64,000 nt of DNA from NCBI GenBank assembly GCA_964020085.1, contig OZ026597.1:15262015-15326014 (forward strand). Direction: 5' to 3'. Below the pieces are notes generated by a model. The model was not told the origin of the DNA, searched no databases, and saw only the letters and a program-made list of their open reading frames with translations. This document shows positions 23,243 through 35,084 of this stretch, piece after piece. Origin of the DNA: Micromussa lordhowensis (lineage: Eukaryota > Cnidaria > Anthozoa > Scleractinia > Lobophylliidae). How positions within the stretch are numbered: the stretch's first letter is position 1; each line of letters starts with the position of its first letter. Position numbers and translations under genes: made by a program.

Positions 23243-23366
23243 GTAAGATCTCCTTATAAACGAACAATTTAGATCCTTACCATGTTGGCTAGCCTCGTGT
23301 TGGGCTCGAGAGCTTTATTGACAAACCATTAAGCATAGTTTAATCATGTCTTCATACCTCCCACAG
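23243..23366 (+). other. Probable 5' UTR intron of the orphan gene
   Basis: ACTGAG/GTAAGA at 23242/23243 is a strong donor and CTTCATACCTCCCACAG/G at 23366/23367 a strong acceptor, 72 bases before the ATG. The 124-bp intron is short but normal. It would mean the gene is spliced although its coding region is uninterrupted. Confidence 0.55.
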
Positions 23367-23438
23367 GTTTGTGTACAAAGTAATGCAAATGCGGGGAGCG
23401 GAATTTGTAAACCTCCTTGTCGTCTAGCTTAAGTTGAA

Positions 23439-26003
23439 ATGGCCTCTTCTTACGGGAGCGTACCTATTGCGAATATCTCGACTGGCGTAAAAGCTAAGCT
23501 TCAAAAATGGATGGGAAAAGCAAGTACCAACGTTCGCGACAAGCGATTCGCTAGTTGTCAAGAAATAGCTGCGGAAATGACGGATTACGAATTGCAGCTC
23601 CAAATAAATAATGCAATGCCCGTAACGTATCATTCACGGACACGCAGCGCTCCTATACCGATGAATTATGGCGAGAAAGTTGCGAAAAAGCCAAGAAAAA
23701 GCTCCATCTCCACTCCCCCTTCCAGTTTTACAAAGAACCAAGGCACCCGTGAGAACGGCAGAATTAATGCGTACCCAAAGAATGGAATACCACGGGGTAT
23801 ATCTCACAGTATGGTGTTGCATGAGTCATCGAGTGAGCCCAGCAGTAGCTTGCAAAAACAGAACAACTTAAACTGTTATAGTAAAGAATCGAATCTCGAA
23901 GATCAAACTGATAGTGTTGCGGTGAATGCGACTCGTCCGGCTAAAAAGATGGACAGTAACGCTAGCGCGACAAGCTCGCGTGCGACGATGAAAGGTAACA
24001 GACCCTCTTACGGTGTAGTATCGAAAACATCTGGAGAATACTCCGATGAGAGTGCAAGCTCTGACAACGAGAAAATCGCATCGAATCTCGTCTTCGAGAG
24101 CAATCCCAACGACGTGCAACAGCTTTCTGGGAAAATTCAAACGAGGTTGCAGAAGTGGGTCGCGCGGGCATCACATCAGGCAGCTTTGCATGACAGGAGA
24201 CTCAGCGAAGAGTCTGCAAGTTCTACAGACGACAGTCTCAATTCACCCGAAAGTCCCAAGTCAAGGTCTTCGGGATCAGAACCGAAATCTTGGACAAACG
24301 AGAGCCAGGTAAAGAAGATAAAAGAACTAGAACTTGCTCTGAAAGAACTGGTGGAAAACGTTGGGGTTAGAGGAGGAAAGCAAGGTGGAACTCGTTCGCC
24401 GGGTTCTAGTACTGGGCAGAGATCAAGAAACAATTCCCAGAAGGAGCACGAAGAATTAGATGAAAACGGGAATCAGAGTTTATTGAACAAACTTTCCCGT
24501 GATGGTAGCGAGTGTGGATTGCACCAGGGCAGAAATTGCAGTTCAAGTACCGAGTCAGACGCAAGTGTCAATATGGCAGACGGGGATGCTAAACTGATGA
24601 TTGACAACTCCGAAAAATCAAATGAGCTGTGTTTGGAAAATCAGATAGAAGACCTCGATGACGTTATTTTCCTAAAATCTAGTTGCCCAATTCGTGATCA
24701 AAGTAAAAAGTATGTACACCCACACAAAAATGGCCGCAGATCCGTCACGTTGCAGGAAGTTTTGTTATGTGAAACTCTCATTGAACAATGCCCGATTCAG
24801 AATAACAAAGATGACCGGGCCAAAAAGATAACCCAAACTAACAGCAAAAAAATCCACGATGACATAACGAAACACAAAGGCAAGGGTGAAACTTCGCTGG
24901 AAGCCACGATTACCAAAAATCGTTCAGGCAAATCAAAATTAGCAGAAAGGCAAAATGACACTGATATTACTATTACCAAACTATCAGAAAATAGACCAAG
25001 AGATGGAGCAGGGAGAAAGCTTGAACGTTCGATGTTGAGAAAGCGAATGACGGCTCCTGATAGTAGCTCTTTAAAGGTCGTCCCTGATTTGTGCGTTCGA
25101 GAAAGCATGAGACAATATTTAAAGTTCAAAGATGCTGATCTTTCCGCTTTCGCCGTTGAGTGCGTGCGCCATGCAAACAAAAAGAAACAAATCTCGAGGG
25201 AAGGAGACGTGGAAAAAGAGAATCTCGGCGAAAGAACAGTTCAGCCGTCGAAAAAAGCCAACCCAAACGAAACTGACGGTGCTCAGTCTGTTCAGATAGC
25301 AGAGCTAAAACCCATTGTCATCATTTCCCCACAGGATGAAGATGACAAAACTGACGAGTCCGAAAGATCGAAAACCCCGACTGACTCGTGCGGATCGTTA
25401 GTGGACGATGACTCGGAAACCGCAAACAAGCCCGTCGAAAACGAACGTGGTTCACGTTACAGTTTCGCCCGTACTGCGGAAGAAGCCGAGTGGTTCGCGA
25501 AAGAGTTTATCGATCCCACCCAAGAAAATCGTGTTGCGAAAAAAGAATCCTTGGAGCGCTCGTCGAGTAACCCGCAGAGGGATCCCGTGAGTTCGCAACG
25601 TTTGTATAAATTCCCTTCAATGCCAATGTTTTACATACCAAATGAAAACGTGGACTCTGAGGGAAATGGAAAACAAAAGAAAAAAGAAACAGTCAACGCG
25701 CCGTCTGCGCCCTTGTCTCCGCAGAGAAGGTCCGCGGCTTCGTTTCCATCAGCCTTGGAGTCACTGAACACTAGAGCCGATCCATTTTATCATGGACTAT
25801 CTGAGGCGGCTTCTACGACGAAACAACGAGCAAACAGCAGTTACGTACTAAGTGGTAAAGAAACGTCTAGAGACGAAAACGACAATGAAGTCAACAAGGC
25901 GTCCAAGAAGCCAAAGCTGAGAAAAAGAAAGATGAGTGCACCCTCAAGATCGGGACTTTACCCAATGACCAATGTCCGTGTAGACATTGAAGCTCTCATT
26001 TGA
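23439..26003 (+). CDS. Unrecognised 854-residue, largely disordered protein (intron-less coding region)
   Basis: One open frame of 854 codons, ATG at 23439, TGA at 26001-26003. I recognise no domain, signal peptide or membrane segment. The protein is rich in S, K, E, N and D and looks mostly disordered. Visible structure: a duplicated helix-like motif, TGVKAKLQKWMGKAS at residues 15-29 and SGKIQTRLQKWVARAS at 230-245; a coiled-coil-like stretch at about 288-308 (VKKIKELELALKELVENV); a probable folded helix at about 546-583 (LCVRESMRQYLKF.. and FAVECVRHANKK); and three basic SAP/TAP motifs (RTRSAP at 67-72, RKRMTAP at 534-540, RKRKMSAP at 828-835). These RxxS/T-x-P-type sites suit basophilic kinases or 14-3-3 binding. 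A scaffold or cytoskeletal regulator is one reading. Coding potential is convincing from length alone; the role is unknown. Confidence 0.85.
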   Translation: MASSYGSVPIANISTGVKAKLQKWMGKASTNVRDKRFASCQEIAAEMTDYELQLQINNAMPVTYHSRTRSAPIPMNYGEKVAKKPRKSSISTPPSSFTKNQGTRENGRINAYPKNGIPRGISHSMVLHESSSEPSSSLQKQNNLNCYSKESNLEDQTDSVAVNATRPAKKMDSNASATSSRATMKGNRPSYGVVSKTSGEYSDESASSDNEKIASNLVFESNPNDVQQLSGKIQTRLQKWVARASHQAALHDRRLSEESASSTDDSLNSPESPKSRSSGSEPKSWTNESQVKKIKELELALKELVENVGVRGGKQGGTRSPGSSTGQRSRNNSQKEHEELDENGNQSLLNKLSRDGSECGLHQGRNCSSSTESDASVNMADGDAKLMIDNSEKSNELCLENQIEDLDDVIFLKSSCPIRDQSKKYVHPHKNGRRSVTLQEVLLCETLIEQCPIQNNKDDRAKKITQTNSKKIHDDITKHKGKGETSLEATITKNRSGKSKLAERQNDTDITITKLSENRPRDGAGRKLERSMLRKRMTAPDSSSLKVVPDLCVRESMRQYLKFKDADLSAFAVECVRHANKKKQISREGDVEKENLGERTVQPSKKANPNETDGAQSVQIAELKPIVIISPQDEDDKTDESERSKTPTDSCGSLVDDDSETANKPVENERGSRYSFARTAEEAEWFAKEFIDPTQENRVAKKESLERSSSNPQRDPVSSQRLYKFPSMPMFYIPNENVDSEGNGKQKKKETVNAPSAPLSPQRRSAASFPSALESLNTRADPFYHGLSEAASTTKQRANSSYVLSGKETSRDENDNEVNKASKKPKLRKRKMSAPSRSGLYPMTNVRVDIEALI

Positions 26004-26094
26004 ACTGACTCCAGGACACTTCGGTGTGAAGCGAAGTAATGGAAAATTAGATATATCATAGAAATTATTTTCAACTATGCATAGCATGGAGATC

Positions 26095-26100
26095 ATTAAA
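26095..26100 (+). terminator. Possible poly(A) signal ATTAAA
   Basis: ATTAAA lies 92 bases after the stop of the 854-codon gene, followed about 50 bases later by TG-containing sequence. An AATAAA at about 27331 with better GU-rich flank is an alternative that would give a 1.3-kb 3' UTR. Confidence 0.35.
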
Positions 26101-29100
26101 GCTATTGCTTGACTAAATGCTTAATATTTAAGCCAATTGTAAGTGGACTTTGCAGAAGAAGTGAGATCCGTCTGACAGTCTCTCGCAAAGCGTGAATCTC
26201 TGCGACATTCAGACCAAGGGGACAGATTTATATTTTTTTTATCTTCTCATGTTAAAGTATATTCCGAAATACAAATTATATTATATACAAAAGCTGGACA
26301 AAGATTAATATCTACGTAACATTATTACTAATTGAAACCAGTTCAGGACTTCAGGAGTGATTCATCGTTTTATTGCTACAGTCCTGTTTCGCCGCAAAAG
26401 AAAATACGTAACATTATTATATATACATTCATGTAAGTGCCTTACTAGTAGGCCAACAAATTTGACACACCGGTTCAGCTAATATGCGTATATTTTTGCT
26501 AAAAAACGCTTGCTATTTACACTGTAGTAATACTTTCATCGTTGTTAGTTATTCGTAATACAATTCGTGCTTTTCCAACCTTGAGGCAACGATGATTATA
26601 TGCTACCAAATGAATTAACGGCCACATCTTTTATTTTGAATAACCGAAGAATGTTACCGGTGCAAGGTTCTATATTCAATCTCTCAACATTTTTTTGTAA
26701 CGAAATCGGCTGCAGGACGTTAAAGGATTTACTGTGTTTCATTTTTAGGTCAGGAGTACTTCGAACTTCTTGTCAGATCGCGTGCCTAAATACATTTGCT
26801 CGCGTGATTGACTAATCTGTCGTGATTTTTCATCTTATGAGTTTTTGTGGATTTTCTTTGTATTAAGTTTATCCTCATCTCCTTTACACCCCCCAGTCTC
26901 GAGCTTATTTTTGCAAATGTTTTCGTTCCGGCTTTCAAGGCCCGGCTCATTTTAACACTATTTACGTGTGCTTAAGGAGTTAGGGTTACCCAGTTGCTAG
27001 GGTTACTTCAACTACCGTGCTTATATTGACTTTGCTCAAAACCGAATTACAATTACTGTAGAAAAAAAGCTTTTTGGAAAAGAGCCATGAATCTAGTTAG
27101 CTTTAAATCCACGCTTGCCTCTAGCCAAATTTACTCAGGCTTATCAGTCTAAAGAAAAGAATATATATATTTGTGGTGCATTGACTTAGAAAACTTTATG
27201 ATTAGTTATGTTATGTTTTCATCATTAAGGTAATTAGAGACAAATATTGTAACGTTAACTTAGACAACGGTTATTTCACAAATGTTTTTTCTTTCAGATA
27301 CATATAAAGGTCAAAGTAAACCAACTTCAAATAAATGAACTACTCAACATGTTCAGTGCGATTTTTATCTGTTTTATTGGCATTTCGTTCACCCCCAAGA
27401 ACCAGTTTGGTTAATCTAAGCAAAATATTACTTTGGCGCCAAGCAGCCTGCTTCAGCTATCGCCTCAGGCTTGAAAACACATGCAAGTACTAAGGTTACC
27501 TTGTCTCTGAAACATGGTTATGCATGCAGAAAAAGATCTTATCAACAAAGCGACAATCAAAATCTGGCTAAATAAACAGCATCGGGCTGAATTAAAACGG
27601 CCGATTCTCGACTGGAATGCTCAGTTCTACAGATAAGTAGACCGCGTGCAGAACTGATGACCTAACTGATTGTGTTCAATACAACCGTTATTACTTCATC
27701 GATTGACCAGTTTTCAAAACATCAATTACAAATTCAAGATTTTAATTTCGTAGAGTGTACCGGGCAGTGATTGCATCATCTGATCGTTTTTTCCTTCCTG
27801 GCCTATTTCCGACGAATGAAGTAATATATATATTAATAGAGCTGCTCTGCATAGAGGTTGAAGGTCTTTATGCTTCAACAATGCCATCATTCCTAAATAA
27901 ACTGTTGATTTACGAGCACAAATGTAAATCACCGACTAAACTTTTCCCGGTTCCCGCCATGTTGGTAATCCCACTCCCAAAACTCCCTTCTCCCGCGTTC
28001 CGTCCCGTCCTCCCGTAAGCATACCCGCTCCATTTACTCAGTCCCAAGTTTCCGCCTCATGTCCTCTTCCAAGCATCTGTCTTCGACAGACGCATAATAT
28101 AGTACATGTATGGAAGATTCTTCAAACTAGAAGTGTCTTAGACAAAGGACTCATTGTTTGAATCTTCGTCCAAACTGTTGTTGATCCCGACAATTCGCGT
28201 TGTGATCTACCAAACTTCAAATGTTTGATAACGAATCAACTTCTTGACGTGTTCACACTAAGTTGCTAACAACAGTAACACTTCAACAAAACTACGAGCG
28301 GGCCCGATCAGCTCCGACTGATAATTCTCTTGCTCTAGCGAGAAAACAATCATCGGTTGTGGACTACGGTCGTTGTCTAGCTGCCCTTTCAAACTTCAAT
28401 CGAGTGTGATTAACAGAAAAACTCTCCTTCACAAAGTCAATACACAATGACGTATTTGGTAGTGAGAACATAAAAAAATGATCATTTGCGGAAGAAAATC
28501 ACTTTATTTCGATACTGGTTGATTTATCCGACGTACTATATAACAGAAAACAGCAAGTGCATAGGCAGGTAAGGAACATGTGTATGCGGTTGGCCGTACG
28601 CATGACCGGCCAAAATTAAATGGCTTATAAACCTCATTTCCTTACGAGACAAAATATTAATCCTTGTGGCTTATCAAGATCTCTAGTGCTGACATTACTA
28701 TTTCATGATGGGGGTGTTACTAGTAGGAAAGGAAAATTATTTCATAAGCGGATTATGTATTTTGACTTTTCAAAAGCGAGCCCCATGCAGGCGTTAGCAT
28801 CTAAATTATACAAACGAAAGGCAATGAATGATTCACGCTATGTCAAAGGCAATTGATCATGACCTGTTATAGAATTATTCCTCTGCCGGAAAAATGTTGC
28901 CTTGAGTGGTAATTCATGTGCTCCGATAGCAAGCGACAAAGGGAACATAATGAACTCCTTGTTTCTGATCAGTGCGCACAGACTGTTAACATTTCGAAAC
29001 TCCATTTGCAGACAACAATGCCAATCTCGTATGCAGACCGTCAATCTAAAATTTCACTGCTTCACTATAATTGGTTTAGTAAATGCCATCGTCTGGGTGA

Positions 29101-30700
29101 GGGCGGTTTTGAAAAGGACAGTCGTGGTGAGTGAAGTTTCTACAGCCTGAGTGAAAGTCATCTTCAGAGTAAAGTGAAGGGTGTGAGTTGTGAGACGATG
29201 AAGTCTGCAACGAGTCTGGTCTGTTCAAACTGATTAGTTAGTTAAGCCAACTGGGATGCTTTGGCTGTAAGACTCGTGTAAATGAAAATCAGAGGTATAA
29301 AAAGAACTGTAGGGAAGTAACTATTTTTGTTTGAATTTAGTACTTGCCAAACTAAATTAGTTAGATACAACAATCAATTGGCAAAACTTACTCTGCCATA
29401 GAACTGGACTTTCAAAGTTAGTTCTTCAAATAGGCTACTGATTTCATCTTTTGCTGTTTCCAACAGATTTTGTCTATCTGTCAACAATTAAAAAGTTCAC
29501 CTCTCCTTCTATACCCTCAGAAACACTGAGTTTTAAATTCCAGAGCCCTCCAATCACAATATATTTCTCGGCGAACATTCCACAATTTAGATTGGGGTGC
29601 CACTACTTGCACATTCTTTTCCCATTTCCTCACCAGTGTCCTTAAGATCAGTACCACTCAGTCACTGCTCATATCTTGGCTTGTTTCCGAATTTGTATCA
29701 CGTGTTTCGGTGAGGGGCTGTGGGCACATTTATTCCAAGGCTAATTGTCTGTTTCGATGTTCTGAGACCACGAGGGAACTGCACTGGCAAAAAAGGCCAT
29801 CTCGTTCTGAATTTGTTGCGCTGTAGATGTGAAAGCGGATGACTCTTGAGTAAGGGACTGCAGTTGTTCTAAGGATGTTGTGCTTAAGCCGACGTTTTAA
29901 CTTTCAGCACAGATTGAGAGTTATATTAGGGCCTACATGTGGCCTGTGACATCATTATTGGTATCATAAATTATAAAAAAGATTCACAGTGCATCTCGAA
30001 ACATGCTTCCTTTGTAGCTCGTTCTCACAAAATCCTCTCTCAACGACCAATTCGTTATGACATTTCTCCTTCAGCTGAGACAGTGCACTTCAGTATGGAC
30101 TTTTCTATTAGATCTTGTGCTAAAGTTGTTTTTCTGAATAGGATTCAAATAGATCTTTCTGAACCTGTACGGCCTAAGATTTTTCAATGGCAGTCAAGTC
30201 CCTACACCTGGCCAAACCCACCTCATGTACCGAGTTGATCATGAGTATTGACAGGAGTCCATAACTGGTATTAATAATTCCACCCTCATCCTTGGAATCA
30301 CTTGTCACTTTGTGTAAATTGTCTTAAACGACTTCCCCCAATGTATTTTTTAGCGCAAGGTCAGCTAGGTACAGTACCTGTTTTATTGCTGCAGTTAAGT
30401 TGGGGTTTTGTTTTTACGGCGAGATATTCTGCACAGTTTCGTCCATGTTTGCGGAAGCGAGTCGGCTTTCATTTCGTTGTCGTTTCCATTGTCAACCACC
30501 ACTGCCTCTTGGATAAAATAAAAAAAAGTATTTTTTCAATCTTGTCGCACAGAATCTCTGTTGCACAATATTCTAAACTTGTTGCAGCCAGCAGCCGCAT
30601 TTTCTCGCTCTCATCTGATCTCACTGTCTTTCTCGGTACAACCATAGTTGACCATAGTTAGTACTAACTATGGCCGTACAACTCGGTCGAAGTCGCATCA
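26101..30700. other. Gene-poor interval, about 4.6 kb
   Basis: No frame longer than about 119 codons, none with a recognisable domain. 30302-30661 (119 codons) is probably chance. A 22-bp perfect palindrome (CCATAGTTAGT and its complement) is at 30652-30673. Confidence 0.5.
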
Positions 30701-30734
30701 AGTCCAGCCGGCAGCCACAGTTCAATCTGAGTTG

Positions 30735-30964
30735 TAAGTTAGTTCAAACAGCCAATGGGTCAACTAGTTCATCGTGAAGTTTTTCTGTTAAGGTGCGTAA
30801 ATTTTACTCACCTAAAAGTATCGCATCCATGACTTGAGGAAGAAATGACGAAGGCGGGAAATAAGCGTTGCATCTGCTACCCAGATCTCCTCAACCTCTT
30901 CCTGTGCCTGCAATAGCTTAGATGTCAGCGGTTCTTATTTGTAAAATTGGCGCTAAAACTCAAA
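30735..30964 (+). promoter_or_regulatory. SKA1: SKA1 promoter with CCAAT box and E2F-like sites
   Basis: Upstream of the SKA1 start there is a CCAAT box (30752-30756), an E2F-type GGCGGGAA at 30853-30860, and TTGGCGC near 30945. A TTCAAA of the CHR type occurs near 30742. CCAAT, E2F and CHR elements are the usual set in promoters of S/G2/M genes, which suits a kinetochore protein. Sites are called by motif only. Confidence 0.5.
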
Positions 30965-33900
30965 ATGGCGTCCACACTGGATGAAATGGTGGCACTTTTC
31001 ACCACAAAAACGTCGAGTTTAAAGCGATCCATGGAGTTAAGAAGCGCAGGTAAGGTAATCAATAGCAATTTTAAGTTAAATTCTGTAAATTGACTTATTC
31101 AGCTCTGTCGAGTTCTCAACTACTGTTGATCACCCATGTTGATGTTTACGAAATTCGAGTAGAACTACGATCAAGTTGTATACAATGTAATCAATACGTA
31201 AACGCCAGACAGTATTGTTTCTGTGCAACAAGAGTGAGTGCAAAGTATTCTTGGCATAAAATAAAAATACATTGATGTTATTAATAATTGAATTTGTGAA
31301 AAAAAAAAAATCAAAATCAAAGGCAAAAGACATCGTTATTGGAGGATGATTGGAAGAGAAAATACATGTAATAAGGTCATTGATACTACATGTGCATCTA
31401 TCAGTGGTAGATACAGATGTGGACTTTAAAATCATAGTCGGTAGGCAGAGGGATTCTTGATTTCAAACAAAGAAGGGGAGGGGCCTTGCATTCCTTCAAT
31501 AACTAGTGGACCAGGGTCTCATGGGTCCCTATCTTGGAGCCATCACTGATGACATTACATCATCAGATGTGAGATAGGGTGACTTCTTGTTTAGTGAGTC
31601 AATGTTTTAAAAACACACCGATAAGATGGGTTTCGCATGACCAGGGTGCATACATCAATGTCCTTCCTCCAGGTTTGTTATCAAGAAATACACTGGTATG
31701 CATGCTAAGCATTGGGTATGCATCCTAATAAATAGCTTTGTCGTGGTATACTCTTAAATAAACTGGTATAGAATCATACTGGGTGGCAATTTTCTTAGGT
31801 ACAACTCATGTTTGAAGCAGGAGGTTTTGCACTAGGTCAGTTTAATGGGGCTAAATGGTAATTAAATGGCAATTAGGCAAAAATTTAATTAAGTTAATGC
31901 TGGCCAGCAGCCTACATGTGGGGGGTACCGGAAGGAGTTCCAGGGGTGATGCCACATACCCTGCTTACAGTGTCTTGCTCGCTTGTTTTTTGGTTTAGTT
32001 AACTTTTATTTAATTTAGAACTATCCTAAACTGGTCAATACGTCTATTGCGGTGTCTTCATTAATTTTAGCAACACCTGGCAACATAAATCTACATTGTA
32101 TATGGTTGCTCATATAAACTAAATGCATTCTTCTTAAAGGCAATTCTACAAACTGTGATACTACATTGAGGTCAATTGACAGAGAGTTACTGGAAATTGA
32201 AACTGCTTTGGATGCATTCGAAGAGCATGTAGAAAAGGAAAAGAAGTTGCTAGAACAAGGAGAGGTACAGTTTTACATTCAGATATTTTCATTGCACAGT
32301 GTAGTACAAAGCTTGTAAAATCTTGCAGAATCAACATTTTATAGGTATCAAGTCTAGCAGAGTACACTGAACTTAGCAGCGTACTATGCCTGTTTTTAAG
32401 ATGTGCATGTCATGATGAGATACTTTATAGAGCATTAATCGGTATGTGGTCTTTTTTTGCAAACACTAGTTTGTTGTTTACTGACAGTAATTACTTGAAT
32501 GCATTGAATTGAATAAGAATTATTGTTATACTTGTTTACATAATAATCCATGTTTAACTTAATTATTATAGTAATTGCTAATAATAATTAAGTGAAACAT
32601 GAACTGGTTTAGCAGAGCTCCAATGGCCCTAAGGGTCGCCAAGCGAGCACCATTACCATAAGAACAAAACCATATCCTTGCATAAAAATAGACAACTATG
32701 CATTTCTTTTTTCATGGTCAGCCAGGCTAGTGACATGGATCACGGGCATCTGTCCTATAATGATGACGACAACGTTGTGCAACATACTTATGCCAGCTAA
32801 TAGGTTGAGTTTCTGGCCCAAGAAAAAGAAGTGCTTTTTTCCTTTATGGTTAACATTTTCAATCAGGAGCTCTACTTTAGGGCTTGGCTATTAAATCTAT
32901 ATGTTATTTAACATATATTGCGAATACTGTTAATTTGAAGGCAATGAAAGATGTTGCAACAAAATTTAGAGAAAGACTTGAGTATGTGGCATCCAATCTT
33001 CCTTCACATCTGCCTGGAGTGGAAAAGCCGGCTAAAAGGTAATAATTATTAGAATGAAAAAAGTGATTTTCATGAAACTGAATTAGAACGTCATGCTACA
33101 TGTAATCCTTAACAGGTTGATCCTTCTTTAAAAATTTGGACCCAGCATAACTGGTAGTCAGAATCATTATTATATTTATATGTTATTTGACATTTGGGAG
33201 GTCCGTATTGGGAAAAACTGTGCCCGAGGTCTTGAGTGCAGCCCGAGGTCGCAGGCCGAGGGCCATACTCAAGACCAAGGGCACAGTTTTTCCAAATACG
33301 GACCGACCAAGGATGGCAAATAACATGTTTATTTTTTTCTTCGGGACTGCTTTAAAAGCAACTTTTGTGTTGAATTTTTTATTAAAGAAATTCAGCTCAA
33401 ATCTGGCGTACGCGCGCGCATTCACGAAAAATCAAAAATGTCTTTTTTTGCTGTCAGAATCCATAATTGTTTGACCCTGTCCAAAAAGTTTACATTTTAC
33501 ATTGTTTACAACACTTTTACGCTGTTACAAAATGCTTGAAACGTTTCTTCAGTTGGAAATTTCGGAGCGGTCCGTAACTCGGGGTCCGGATGGGAAAATA
33601 CGGACCACTGGAGCGTGCACAATTAGCCAATAAGATTGAAGGATTCAGGATTCCGGACTGCTGAGAAGATGGAGAAAAAAATAAAGTTAAATATTAATCT
33701 AAGAAGCCATTATTACTATAAACACAAAATGCATGTGGTCATTCTTGGACAAATACAAGAAATGCATCTGATTTTCTTAATCTTGGTCTGTTAGAGGCTC
33801 AGAAAGAGAGGAAGTTGTGAAAGAAACTGTACCAAGGTCAAAAAAGACTCGTCGGGCCAAGGAGGCTTCCTGTGACCCTGGATCAGAGCTTCCTAAGTTA

Positions 33901-35053
33901 GCTTACCTCACAGTTGAAGAGTTTGATGAAATACCAAAGTAAGGTTTGACATTATTGAAACAGTAAATTCCTTAATCCCTGGTTACAATCTATCAGGATT
34001 TTTGAAAATGCTCTTCTAAAGATCTTTTGAGGATCTTATTGAGAACTTCAACAAAATCCCCTAAAATCTTTAAGGAGTCTGGCAACAATTTCCAGACCTT
34101 TAAACTGACAGCTTTACTTTGAAGGGTTAATATTACCACTGTTTTACAAGTGATGCTACAATAATATTATGATATCACACAAATGCCCAATCATTAGTAA
34201 ACAAGTTGTGGCCATTCTTTTTATTTAACAGGTTACCATAGCAACATTACAACCTGTTAAAAACACCCTTAATTTTAGCTTCAGGCATCTATAATTCAAA
34301 AATTATGCGAAGAGAGTTCAGAGCGACCTTAAATTTCCGAAAATTCAAAGATTTAGTTAAAGATCTTAGGATCCTTGCAAAATGGAGATCTAGGCAAAGA
34401 TTATCGCCTAAATCCTCATGATGTCAAAAGTCAGAAAGTCATGGAATTTTAAAAGCTCAAAAGAGTACTAACCTTGTATTATGATGACCTAAGACTTGAA
34501 TGTTGAAGCATTTGAAAGAATCCCTAACTGAAGATAAGTGTTTTCTGCAGGTATATCAAAGGGCGAGTCTCGTATGATCAAGCCAATAATGCCATAGATG
34601 AAATCCATAAAGTTATCACAGCAAAGTACAAGATTCTACGTCTTCCTCGTTCAGCCATGGGGGAGCCGGTGATGAAGAAATACAAGGTACATGGACATGA
34701 CTGTTCTTGCCGAATTACATTTTAATAATATTAATCATAATAATTACAATTTCCTCGATTGTGATTGATTTAAAAAACTCCTATTTTCTACTAATTCACT
34801 TGTCAAGCTGTTATCGGAGAGTTTGTTATCGGACAGTTCAATAAGCCAATCAAATTCAAAGTTGTAGTTTTAAATCAACCAATCACATTCAAAATTGTAG
34901 TTTAAATCAACCAATCTCAATTTCAGAGCGACATGAAACAATTTACTTCTTCTTTGTCAGTATTTCAATGCAAATTTTCCCTTTCTTTTATAACTTGGCT
35001 ATTCTTTTCTCGGAAATTGTAATTTTTATGATTAATTGGTAATAAGACTTTGT

Positions 35054-35084
<31 letters not shown>

